54,128 nt of DNA from positions 1 to 54,128 of the forward strand of contig JAGVOQ010000012.1 of NCBI GenBank assembly GCA_020052645.1. Direction: 5' to 3'. Numbering within the stretch: the first letter of the stretch is position 1; each line of letters opens with the position of its first letter. The notes beneath the pieces were generated by a model. It did no database searches. It was not told the origin of the DNA and saw nothing but the letters and a program-made list of their open reading frames with translations. The translations under genes were made by a program, and so were the position numbers. Shown here piece after piece: positions 16,147-23,006 of this stretch. Origin of the DNA: Candidatus Omnitrophota bacterium. Its GTDB lineage: Bacteria; Omnitrophota; Gorgyraeia; Velamenicoccales; Velamenicoccaceae.

Positions 16147-17739
16147 ATGAAAAAAAATCAAACTCGAACCATAATCTTATTTATTTTTTTTATAAGCTTG
16201 AATACTTTATGTTTTGCCGATGAAATCATCTTGAAATCTGGCGGAAAAGTCGAAGGAACAATCGTTGAAAAAACTGAATCATACCTTAAGATAAAGACAG
16301 GAGAGTCAGAAGTCACTTTTTTCAATGATGAAATAACTCAAGTCTTAAACGACTCTTTCAGTCCATCAAAACCCGCTGATGATTCTCTTCAAAAAATTCC
16401 TTTCTACCATATTACTTCTTTTTCAAACGCTCAAGCCGAAAAAAATAAAAGTCATAAAACGGCAAGATCACCGATAGATGCTAAAAAAAATAAAAAGCCA
16501 AAAAAGATAGAAGTTCTTAACGATCAGACATTTAATACGGCTATTATTACTTACTCTATCACCGGATATAAATTGGGCCTCCAAATCGGTATAGGCCAAG
16601 TGATCGTATATATTGATAAAAAACAGAACAAGGTCTCATCTGTATATATCTACACTATAAGCATTTTAGACAAAGATGTCGTTGTGAAAACTAAGGAACT
16701 CTATGACGGAAAAACCGTTCTTATGGTCAACCTTTCAACACTTCAGGGCTTAAAACTAAACGTTACAGGCGATATCCTGACTGAATTTTTTCACCACAAA
16801 CTCTTTGAAAATAGTCAGACAGGTTCAGGAAAAATACTGGGACGCGACTGCAAAGTCTTTTTCAACGATAAGTCAGCAGCCTACTTTTGGAACGGCATCA
16901 TGATGAAAGAAACTCCCCTAGATGCTTCCAAGATTAAATTTACAATAGCCAAAGAAGCCATAAGCATCAAGATAAATCCAATGCTCCCAGCAGATGCCTT
17001 CAAATTGCCAAATAATATTAAATACAAAACTGTCACTGATACGTCAGGAATAGGCACTGAAAACATCATTATGAGACAAGATTATCTTTCAACTGAAGAA
17101 GGAAAAAACTTACAGCGTGGAGAAAAAGAATTAAATGTGGGACAAATAAATAAAACCAGTGAAATTCTACCCAATGGATTTAACCTGCCTCCAAAAATAG
17201 AAACAAACTTACAGTCACCAGGAAAAACAAAGAAAGGTGAAACAATGACCCCCGCGCCTTTGCTGGAGAAAAAGGCAACCTATTCTTCAATCAATAATCT
17301 GTTCAAGCTTAGCATACCTTTAAACTGGACTTGGAATGAACAGGAGGGCGACATCGCCATCACCAATCCTAACAAAACAAGCACAATTATAATCAACCAT
17401 GACCAGATAATTTTAACCTCAAAACTAGAAGCTGATGCTTATTTCAAAACAATGAATCAAAAGATCTTAAAAGAACTTGGATCATCTTCTAATAACCCTG
17501 CTTCAGAAAATAAAGATATTGATTTCAACGGGATCTCTTCCCAGAAACAAGACTTTAATTCTTCAAAAGGAAAGATCTCATTAATCAATTTTTATACCAA
17601 CGAATATGCTTTCGCTGTTCTTTTTGGTACCAGTGATGAAAAAGAAGAAGAGAAATTGAAAACAATAATGACGACATTCCGGTTAAAGGCGCAACCTCAA
17701 AAACCGTCTTCAAGAATGGAGCCCACCTTAAGGCTTTAG
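16147..17739 (+). CDS. large secreted protein: EGK-type domain, DUF3108-like middle, PsbP/DcrB-like end (paralog 3)
   Basis: 530 residues: signal peptide (about 1-24), EGK-type domain (EIILKSGGKVEGTIVEKTES, TFFNDEI), a basic linker, a central beta-rich region (about 120-310) with YSITGYKLGLQIGIG and VNLSTLQGLKLNVTGDI that recalls DUF3108/outer-membrane lipoprotein carrier folds, a low-complexity linker, and a C-terminal PsbP/DcrB-like domain (about 375-515). The last codons and the stop (Leu-Arg-Leu-stop) fall inside the first hairpin of repeat C1, so the natural C-terminus was probably altered by the repeat. Periplasmic; function unknown. Confidence 0.75.
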   Translation: MKKNQTRTIILFIFFISLNTLCFADEIILKSGGKVEGTIVEKTESYLKIKTGESEVTFFNDEITQVLNDSFSPSKPADDSLQKIPFYHITSFSNAQAEKNKSHKTARSPIDAKKNKKPKKIEVLNDQTFNTAIITYSITGYKLGLQIGIGQVIVYIDKKQNKVSSVYIYTISILDKDVVVKTKELYDGKTVLMVNLSTLQGLKLNVTGDILTEFFHHKLFENSQTGSGKILGRDCKVFFNDKSAAYFWNGIMMKETPLDASKIKFTIAKEAISIKINPMLPADAFKLPNNIKYKTVTDTSGIGTENIIMRQDYLSTEEGKNLQRGEKELNVGQINKTSEILPNGFNLPPKIETNLQSPGKTKKGETMTPAPLLEKKATYSSINNLFKLSIPLNWTWNEQEGDIAITNPNKTSTIIINHDQIILTSKLEADAYFKTMNQKILKELGSSSNNPASENKDIDFNGISSQKQDFNSSKGKISLINFYTNEYAFAVLFGTSDEKEEEKLKTIMTTFRLKAQPQKPSSRMEPTLRL

Positions 17740-17829
17740 CCTAAGGATTCCTTTAGGGCTAAAATACCCAAGCGGCCACAACTATCTGCGCCTTTAAAAG
17801 GCGCAGGTTTATAGGCTGTGGGGTATAAA
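17726..17829 (+). repeat. family C palindromic repeat, short copy C1
   Basis: CCTTAAGGCTTTAGCCTAAGG, then ATACCCAAGCGGCC, GCGCCTTTAAAAGGCGC, and GGCTGTGGGGTATAAA. Outer ATACCC pairs with GGGTAT around a central GC hairpin. It overlaps the last 14 bases of the 16147 gene and supplies its stop. Longer copies are at 36991 and 43238. Confidence 0.88.
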
Positions 17830-17869
17830 TCTTAAAACTACCTAAAAATCATAATCTCGATAGCCAACA

Positions 17870-18388
17870 ATGTTAAAGAACGTTTTTAAAAATTTTGACA
17901 AATATACTTTTGGCTCTGCAGGCTTGGCCACGCTAGTTTTAGCTCTTGCGGCCCTCTCCTACGGTTTTACCGCTATTATAAAATTCCTGTTTCCGCTTTT
18001 TGCAGCTCTATCGATTATCTCATGTGGTATTTTTCTGTGTCTCATTCTACCGCTTTCCCTTATCCATCGCTTGCGTCCGCAGTTAAGTCGGACAGCTTTA
18101 ATCCTTTCATTGATCTCTGGAATCAGCGTTTGGATGTATTCATTCCTGGTCATTATCGGATATCTTGGATGGCTGGCATTATTCTTGTTTTTTCTTTTTT
18201 ATTCTATCGTCCCTTTCGCAGCCCTTGGTTTATTTTTAAACGGACAGGTAATTCAAGGCCTAGCCCTCTGCGCAGGCCTCGCCATGACATATTTAATGCG
18301 CTTCTACAGCTTTAGACTTGAGAGCAAAATTTCTAAAAACACATCCAATGACAATGACTTCATCGATATAGAAGCCAAAGTACTCTAA
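17870..18388 (+). CDS. polytopic membrane protein
   Basis: 172 residues with four or five hydrophobic segments (about 15-35, 38-62, 72-95, 98-122 and 125-145) and a short acidic tail (SNDNDFIDIEAKVL). No signature motif. It ends 72 bases before pabB on the same strand. Membrane location is clear; function is not. Confidence 0.7.
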   Translation: MLKNVFKNFDKYTFGSAGLATLVLALAALSYGFTAIIKFLFPLFAALSIISCGIFLCLILPLSLIHRLRPQLSRTALILSLISGISVWMYSFLVIIGYLGWLALFLFFLFYSIVPFAALGLFLNGQVIQGLALCAGLAMTYLMRFYSFRLESKISKNTSNDNDFIDIEAKVL

Positions 18389-18460
18389 CCTAAACTTACT
18401 GGCCATGATCTTCAACCCTTTCTTTAAAAAGGGGCACCCAGGCCAAAAAAAGAAGAGATC

Positions 18461-19588
18461 ATGGACATACTCACCCAATTCGAAAAAAAGCCGCTCTGTT
18501 TCTATAATCCAAAAAAAGTCATAACCTGCCATACAGGCGCAAAAGTCAGAGAGTGCTTTGACAAAATAGAAGAGGCTGTTAAAAAAGGCTACTACGCAGC
18601 CGGATTTTTCTCCTACGAAGCCGGATATTGTTTTGAAGAAAATCTCGCATCCGATAAATCCTATGATTTTCCGCTTATACACTTCGGAATTTACGAGCCC
18701 CCCAAACATAAACCATCATTTAAAAAATCAAAGGCATCATACGAATTAAAAAATCTGCAACTGAATGTCTCACCGAGTGCCTATCGAACGAATATACAGG
18801 CCATCCTTGATCAAATCGCCTTGGGCAATGTTTATCAAATCACCTACTGCATCAAATTACTCATGAATTTTAGCGGCGACCCACAATCACTTTTTTGGGA
18901 TCTTCTGCGATCGCATCCCATGCCATTCCCGAGCTTCATAAAAACCGATGCATTTAACATTCTTTCTTTATCTCCTGAGTTATTTATAAAAAAAATAGGA
19001 ACCCATGTGACAACCAAGCCCATGAAAGGCACTTGGCCGCGAGGGCGGAACATTCTTTTCGATTTAATGGAATTCTTTTATTTCCGAAACGATAAAAAAA
19101 ATAGGGCTGAAAATCTGATGATAACAGATCTATTAAGAAATGACTTAGGTAGGATCGGAAAAAATATCTGCGCACCTAAGCTCTTTGAAATTGCTAAATA
19201 TCGCACACTCTACCAGATGACCTCAACCGTAACGTCTCATGTGGATCGCGATATCCCTCTCTTTGATCTTTTTGCGTCAATTTTCCCATCAGGGTCAGTG
19301 ACCGGAGCGCCTAAAATCAGCGCTATGGAAATTATCCGAGGACTCGAAAATGAAGAACGCAAGATCTACACTGGTGCCATAGGATACATCACTCCCGAAA
19401 AAGACCTTTTTTTTAACGTCCCGATAAGGACGCTTTTAATACAAAAAGACTCCGCGGAAATGGGCATTGGTGGAGGCATCGTTTGGGACTCAACCCCAAA
19501 GGGAGAGTGGGAAGAAGGAATGCTCAAGGCGCAATTCATTGCCAATATCGCAAATGAAAAAAGCCCTTTTAAATCCCCAATCTTTTAG
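18461..19588 (+). CDS. pabB: aminodeoxychorismate synthase component I
   Basis: 375 residues. It converts chorismate and ammonia to 4-amino-4-deoxychorismate on the way to folate. Chorismate-binding family signatures: LGNVYQITYCIKL, TKPMKGTWPRG (the PIKGT-type loop), LRNDLGRIG, FPSGSVTGAPKISAMEII and GAIGYITPEKDLFFNV. The lysine of the KGT loop, which distinguishes PabB from anthranilate synthase mechanistically, is present. The N-terminal region is shorter than in E. coli PabB (453), as in many short PabB enzymes. No pabA or pabC lies next to it, so the glutaminase partner must be elsewhere. Confidence 0.92.
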   Translation: MDILTQFEKKPLCFYNPKKVITCHTGAKVRECFDKIEEAVKKGYYAAGFFSYEAGYCFEENLASDKSYDFPLIHFGIYEPPKHKPSFKKSKASYELKNLQLNVSPSAYRTNIQAILDQIALGNVYQITYCIKLLMNFSGDPQSLFWDLLRSHPMPFPSFIKTDAFNILSLSPELFIKKIGTHVTTKPMKGTWPRGRNILFDLMEFFYFRNDKKNRAENLMITDLLRNDLGRIGKNICAPKLFEIAKYRTLYQMTSTVTSHVDRDIPLFDLFASIFPSGSVTGAPKISAMEIIRGLENEERKIYTGAIGYITPEKDLFFNVPIRTLLIQKDSAEMGIGGGIVWDSTPKGEWEEGMLKAQFIANIANEKSPFKSPIF

Positions 19589-19596
19589 TTTTTAAA

Positions 19597-19625
19597 TTGA
19601 CTAAACTCTGCCTCAAGAGTAGAAT
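19597..19625 (+). promoter_or_regulatory. sigma-70-type promoter, twin of 14570
   Basis: TTGACT (19597-19602), 17 bases, TAGAAT (19620-19625), ahead of the gene at 19680. About 24 of 29 positions match the promoter at 14570, including the CTGCCT and AAG blocks in the spacer. Confidence 0.65.
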
Positions 19626-19679
19626 TTTACTAATATCATAATGATTTAAGAACTTTTATACGGTAAGCAGGAGGCATCA

Positions 19680-19949
19680 ATGGAAAAAGGTCTCGACTGG
19701 GATAAACCAACTCAAGAAAAATTCGAGCGTTTAATCGAAAAAATGCCTTTTGTTTTACGCGGCATGGCCAAACAAAAAGTTGGTGCAAAAGCGCATGCAA
19801 TAGCTCAGGCTTCAAACCATCTTCAAATTTCCGAGAAAGATATGGTCGATGCCTTTTTCGCGGAAACACCTTTTGGCTTTCAAGGGCTCATGAAAAATGA
19901 CCTCATTGAAATGAATATCGATTACACCAAATACGGCTACCCTAAATAA
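19680..19949 (+). CDS. PCP-reductase (PCP_red) domain small protein
   Basis: 89 residues consisting of the helical domain also found at the C-terminus of the light-independent protochlorophyllide reductase B subunit: LDWDKPTQEKFERLIEKMPF, VLRGMAKQKVGAKAHA, ISEKDMVDAFF. Stand-alone copies are common in non-photosynthetic bacteria and have no known reaction. RBS AGGAGG lies seven bases upstream of ATG. It is followed two bases later by a membrane protein gene, so translation is probably coupled. No chlorophyll biosynthesis gene is present in the window. Confidence 0.8.
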   Translation: MEKGLDWDKPTQEKFERLIEKMPFVLRGMAKQKVGAKAHAIAQASNHLQISEKDMVDAFFAETPFGFQGLMKNDLIEMNIDYTKYGYPK

Positions 19950-19951
19950 AA

Positions 19952-20275
19952 ATGTTTGCTTCATATGAAAAACTGCCCATTCTGCGCATATTTGATATTC
20001 TCCTGAACCTGGCAGGCCTTACCGCATCTATTGTTTATTATTACAACCACCAGGGTTCTCCAATAGCATTCTTAGGTTTAGGACTAATGGCAGGTTTTCT
20101 CATACTTTCTTTTATCTTCAAGATCATCGGATACCTGTTCCGTTTTGGCCTGATCCTGGTTCTTCTAGCGTTAGGATATTTCATTTTTATCAAGCATGAA
20201 AAACCCAAAGACTTACACAAACACATGAGCCTGGCCACAACACGCGTGTTCTTAAACGACAAAAACCATTCCTAA
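19952..20275 (+). CDS. small membrane protein in the PCP_red operon
   Basis: 107 residues with three hydrophobic segments (about 12-30, 35-55 and 58-75) and a basic C-terminus (KHEKPKDLHKHMSL). The ATG is two bases after the PCP_red stop, indicating translational coupling. No family is recognised. Confidence 0.7.
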   Translation: MFASYEKLPILRIFDILLNLAGLTASIVYYYNHQGSPIAFLGLGLMAGFLILSFIFKIIGYLFRFGLILVLLALGYFIFIKHEKPKDLHKHMSLATTRVFLNDKNHS

Positions 20276-20289
20276 GAACCTTTTAGTAA

Positions 20290-20517
20290 ATGCACAGACT
20301 CGAAGCGCTGCTTTTAGCCTTACTTAAAAACGCCCTTGAATATTTCTTAAGTTATATTATTATTGCTTTTATCCTATGCTATCTAAAGTTCGACAATAAA
20401 GTAGTGAACGGCGAACTACGTATTTTGCCAAGCCGTGAAACAGTCCGCATGACAAGCATTCTGGCCTTTTGGGGATTTTTCGTTTTATTGGTCTTGGCTG
20501 CTTTTATCATCGGATAA
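20290..20517 (+). CDS. small two-helix membrane protein
   Basis: 75 residues: two membrane segments (about 10-28 and 52-74) joined by a polar loop (KFDNKVVNGELRILPSRETVR). It begins 14 bases after the preceding membrane gene, probably in the same operon. It lacks a strong ribosome site. Function unknown. Confidence 0.6.
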   Translation: MHRLEALLLALLKNALEYFLSYIIIAFILCYLKFDNKVVNGELRILPSRETVRMTSILAFWGFFVLLVLAAFIIG

Positions 20518-20614
20518 ATAAATTATAATCTTATCACTAAAATGATCTGACTTTACAAGGAAGAAAAACCATTGTATAGGGGCAAAAGTTGGACGACTCC
20601 TTGTTTAAACGCTT

Positions 20615-20727
20615 GAAAATATCTTTGCCAGGATGAATCGGCAAGATATTTTCTACGCAAACTGCGGAGTTAATTTTGTAACACAGAAAGTGTAGCCCTT
20701 CCTAATTCCTCATAGAGGAAGGGGCTA
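20615..20727 (+). other. two strong hairpins in the leader of 20769, possible structured RNA
   Basis: First hairpin: GAAAATATCTT and GCC (20615-20629) against GGC and AAGATATTTTC (20639-20653), with one bulged T and a ten-base loop. Second hairpin: TAGCCCTTCCT (20692-20702) against AGGAAGGGGCTA (20716-20727), with one bulge. They occupy the 251-base gap ahead of the membrane gene at 20769. No match to a riboswitch consensus was recognised, and no T-run follows either stem. Confidence 0.5.
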
Positions 20728-20768
20728 AGGTAAAGATGCCATTATATGGACAAAATTAAGGAGATAAA

Positions 20769-21428
20769 ATGAAAAAATGGGCATGGATCGTAGTACTTTT
20801 ATACATGGCAATCCTCATTGCTTTCACCTTACCCACTCTCATTATTCTCTTCGGTTTGAATATCACTGACATAGCCCTAGATGTCTTTACAAAATGGCCT
20901 TACTGGACCGGAATTTTTATACTTCTGCTTTCACAAATCGCGCTTCTTAAAGTCCCGGTGCTCTCCCAGGAAAAAAGGCCGATCACCAAGCGAATTCTGC
21001 TATCACCCATCATCGCCGCAGCACTCATGATGGGTTTATTATCAGGAAGCTTTCTTTTATGTTTGGCTGAAACAATCAAACAAAACGATTACATAAAAAA
21101 TTCCGGCCAATGGTGGTGGATCACGCTTTTCGTTTTAATTATCACCTGGGTATTCTGGGCTTATATTTTCTATCGAAAAAGCAAGAATCTTGAACCCTTA
21201 AACCTTATCGAAAAACTCTGTCGAGTTATATTCCGCGCAAGTATCCTCGAGCTCCTGGTAGCCATCCCCACGCACATACTCGCTCGTCATAGGAATTATT
21301 GCTGCGCCGGATTCGGAACTTTTTGGGGCATCGCGTTCGGAATGGCCTTGATCGTTTTTTCCTTTGGACCAGGTGTTTATTTCTTATTTGTTGAAAGATG
21401 GAAAAAACTCCATCCTCAAAAAATATAA
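20769..21428 (+). CDS. polytopic membrane protein, six helices
   Basis: 219 residues with about six transmembrane segments (near 5-30, 42-62, 75-98, 115-137, 155-170 and 183-205). RBS AAGGAG lies six bases before ATG. Near the fifth helix there is HILARHRNYCCAGFGT, with His and a Cys pair that could bind metal or heme, though this is a guess. No family recognised. The preceding leader contains two strong hairpins. Confidence 0.7.
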   Translation: MKKWAWIVVLLYMAILIAFTLPTLIILFGLNITDIALDVFTKWPYWTGIFILLLSQIALLKVPVLSQEKRPITKRILLSPIIAAALMMGLLSGSFLLCLAETIKQNDYIKNSGQWWWITLFVLIITWVFWAYIFYRKSKNLEPLNLIEKLCRVIFRASILELLVAIPTHILARHRNYCCAGFGTFWGIAFGMALIVFSFGPGVYFLFVERWKKLHPQKI

Positions 21429-21443
21429 TAATTTTTTCGTCTA

Positions 21444-21471
21444 TTGACAAAAAAAAGAAATCTGATAAAGT
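21444..21471 (+). promoter_or_regulatory. promoter of the thiamin riboswitch transcript
   Basis: TTGACA (21444-21449), 16 bases, TAAAGT (21466-21471), about 18 bases upstream of the riboswitch aptamer. The -35 is perfect; the -10 is weak. Confidence 0.6.
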
Positions 21472-21488
21472 TAAATAGTTCAATATGA

Positions 21489-21650
21489 AACGGGGAGGTC
21501 GTACATCGGCCTGAGAGTTCTCCGCCATCATAACGTTGGCGGACCCGCCATACATCATCAGTGGCGGGCGCGTATTAAGCGGATGACCCTAGGACGATTC
21601 GCAGAATGCGAATCGTCCATAACCTGATCTGGATAATGCCAGCGGAGGGA
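21489..21650 (+). ncRNA. TPP riboswitch (THI element), enlarged
   Basis: Core of the thiamin pyrophosphate aptamer: ACGGGGAGGTC at the 5' side, CTGAGA (21511-21516), ACCC (21586-21589), then CTGATCTGGATAATGCCAGC and GGAGGGA closing P1. Two features enlarge it: the P3 arm carries two extra stems (CCGCCA..TGGCGG and CCCGCCA..TGGCGGG), and an additional 27-base hairpin (GGACGATTCGC / GCGAATCGTCC, 21592-21618) lies between ACCC and the CTGAT block where usually only a few bases occur. A rho-independent terminator follows, so TPP should cause premature termination ahead of thi4. Confidence 0.92.
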
Positions 21651-21669
21651 AAGGAGGTTAAGCTATTTC

Positions 21670-21702
21670 GCCCTTATGCCATCGGCATAAGGGCTTTTTT
21701 TT
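21670..21702 (+). terminator. terminator of the TPP riboswitch
   Basis: Perfect stem GCCCTTATGCC / GGCATAAGGGC with a three-base loop and nine T. It starts 20 bases after the aptamer closes, the expected place for the expression platform. Confidence 0.92.
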
Positions 21703-21715
21703 CGCAGAAGGCGAA

Positions 21716-21803
21716 ACACCGGCCACTCCTTATAGGCCGGGTGTAAAGCAGAAAGCAACACACCGGCCACTCCTTATAGGCCGGGTGTAAAGCAGAAAGC
21801 AAC
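21716..21803 (+). repeat. two tandem 44-bp hairpin units in the thi4 leader
   Basis: Unit ACACCGGCC-ACTCCTTATA-GGCCGGGTGT plus a TAAAGCAGAAAGCA tail, repeated with a 44-base period (21716 and 21760). Further hairpins follow at once: TTGCC..GGCAA and ACGCCGC-AGAA-AGCGGCGT (up to about 21876). They lie between the riboswitch terminator and the thi4 ribosome site. This tandem was seen nowhere else in the window. Confidence 0.8.
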
Positions 21804-21938
21804 ACACGAAGTAGAAAACGAAGTACTTGCCTCTCCATTAAGGCAAGGTACCGGCACACGCCGCAGAAAGCGGCGTAATTGTCTACCAATACAATACTAA
21901 GGAGTAGAGATATTTGACTTTTAACATAGGAGGAAAAA

Positions 21939-22766
21939 ATGTTCAGTAAAATTTCAGAAGCTCAGATAAGCAGGGCCATTGTCAAAGAGTTCAGCCAATG
22001 GTTCGATGACTACATCACATCAGACGTTGTCATCGTTGGGGGCGGCCCAAGCGGATTAATGGCCGCGCGGGATCTGGCAAGCTCAGGGTTTAAAACGCTA
22101 ATTATTGAAAGCAACAATTATATCGGAGGCGGATTCTGGGTAGGTGGATATTTCATGAATACCCTAACTTTTCGCGCACCAGCGCAAGAGATCTTAAATG
22201 AGCTGAAAATCCCGCATAAAGAAGTTGAACCGGGTCTTTTTGTCACCGATGGCCCTACGGCGTGCTCAAAACTGATTGCAGCTACCTGCGATTCCGGAGC
22301 TAAAATCCTTAACCTGACAAAATTTGATGATGTTGTCTATCGCCATAATAAAGTAGAAGGCGTTGTCATCAATTGGTCGCCTGTTTCTGGATTACCGCGA
22401 CAAATAACTTGTGTAGACCCCATAGCCATAGAATCAAAAGTCGTTATTGATGCTACAGGACACGATGCCTGGGTTGCTAAAAGCCTCGAAAAAAGAGGGC
22501 TGCTAAAACTACAAAGCTATGGCCCTATGGATGTCAACACATCTGAAGAACAAGTGGTTGAAAAAACAGGAGAGATATTCCCTGGGCTTTTTGCCGTTGG
22601 AATGGCTGTCTCGAGTGTTTATGGCATTCAGCGCATGGGACCGACGTTTGCCGGTATGCTTTTTTCTGGAAGAAAAGTTGTAGAACAAATCAAAAAAAAA
22701 TATCCAGCAGTAAATCCCGTTAGAGAACTTCGTTCTCTAACGGTTTGCGCTCAACCAATGTCTTAA
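21939..22766 (+). CDS. thi4: Thi4-type thiazole synthase with a repeat-derived C-terminus
   Basis: 275 residues. Thi4 makes the ADP-thiazole moiety of thiamin from NAD and glycine, with sulfur from either its own Cys or sulfide. Seen: Rossmann FAD/NAD motif VVIVGGGPSGLMAARDLA (about 30-47), IESNNYIGGG, and ITCVDPIAIESKVVIDATGH. Cys158 occupies the position of the yeast sulfur-donor Cys205, where many prokaryotic enzymes have His. RBS TAGGAGG precedes ATG. Upstream lies a TPP riboswitch. The last 17 residues (NPVRELRSLTVCAQPMS) and the stop codon are encoded by repeat A5, so the natural C-terminus has been replaced or extended. Confidence 0.9.
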   Translation: MFSKISEAQISRAIVKEFSQWFDDYITSDVVIVGGGPSGLMAARDLASSGFKTLIIESNNYIGGGFWVGGYFMNTLTFRAPAQEILNELKIPHKEVEPGLFVTDGPTACSKLIAATCDSGAKILNLTKFDDVVYRHNKVEGVVINWSPVSGLPRQITCVDPIAIESKVVIDATGHDAWVAKSLEKRGLLKLQSYGPMDVNTSEEQVVEKTGEIFPGLFAVGMAVSSVYGIQRMGPTFAGMLFSGRKVVEQIKKKYPAVNPVRELRSLTVCAQPMS

Positions 22767-22833
22767 AACCACCGTCGGCTTTATCACTAGATAACCGCCG
22801 ACTAAAATCAGCGGCTTTCTCTAGCGGGGTAAA
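22711..22833 (+). repeat. family A palindromic repeat, long copy A5
   Basis: TAAATCCCGTTAGAGAAC, hairpin, AAACCACCGTCGG, CCGCCGACTAAAATCAGCGG (diverged), ending CTCTAGCGGGGTAAA. Its left 56 bases are translated as the end of Thi4. Confidence 0.92.
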
Positions 22834-22884
22834 TCTACAAAAGAAATGACTCAAGTAGGATAGTATTATAAAAATAGCCCCAAC

Positions 22885-22927
22885 AAAAAAACACCTCCAG
22901 ATAAAATATCAGGGAGGTGCTTTTTTT
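22885..22927 (+). terminator. rho-independent terminator after thi4
   Basis: Stem CACCTCC / GGAGGTG with flanking A-run and T-run (seven T). It closes the thi4 transcript, and the following Rrf2 promoter begins 11 bases later. The A-run would let it work in both directions. Confidence 0.88.
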
Positions 22928-22937
22928 AAACAAATAC

Positions 22938-22965
22938 TTGACAATTATATTTTGTCCTGTATACT
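22938..22965 (+). promoter_or_regulatory. promoter of the Rrf2-metY-cysK block
   Basis: TTGACA (22938-22943), 16 bases, TATACT (22960-22965). The stretch CCTGTATACTC to GTTGATAGG downstream has an imperfect dyad (CCTxT ... AxAGG) overlapping the -10, a possible autoregulatory Rrf2 site. Confidence 0.72.
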
Positions 22966-23006
22966 CTACTATGTTGATAGGATTAATAGTAATACAAAGG
23001 AGATCT

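Noticed and set aside
18293-18709. 138-codon minus-strand frame over the start of pabB
   Set aside because: It overlaps the pabB N-terminus and the end of the preceding membrane gene and has no coding signature.
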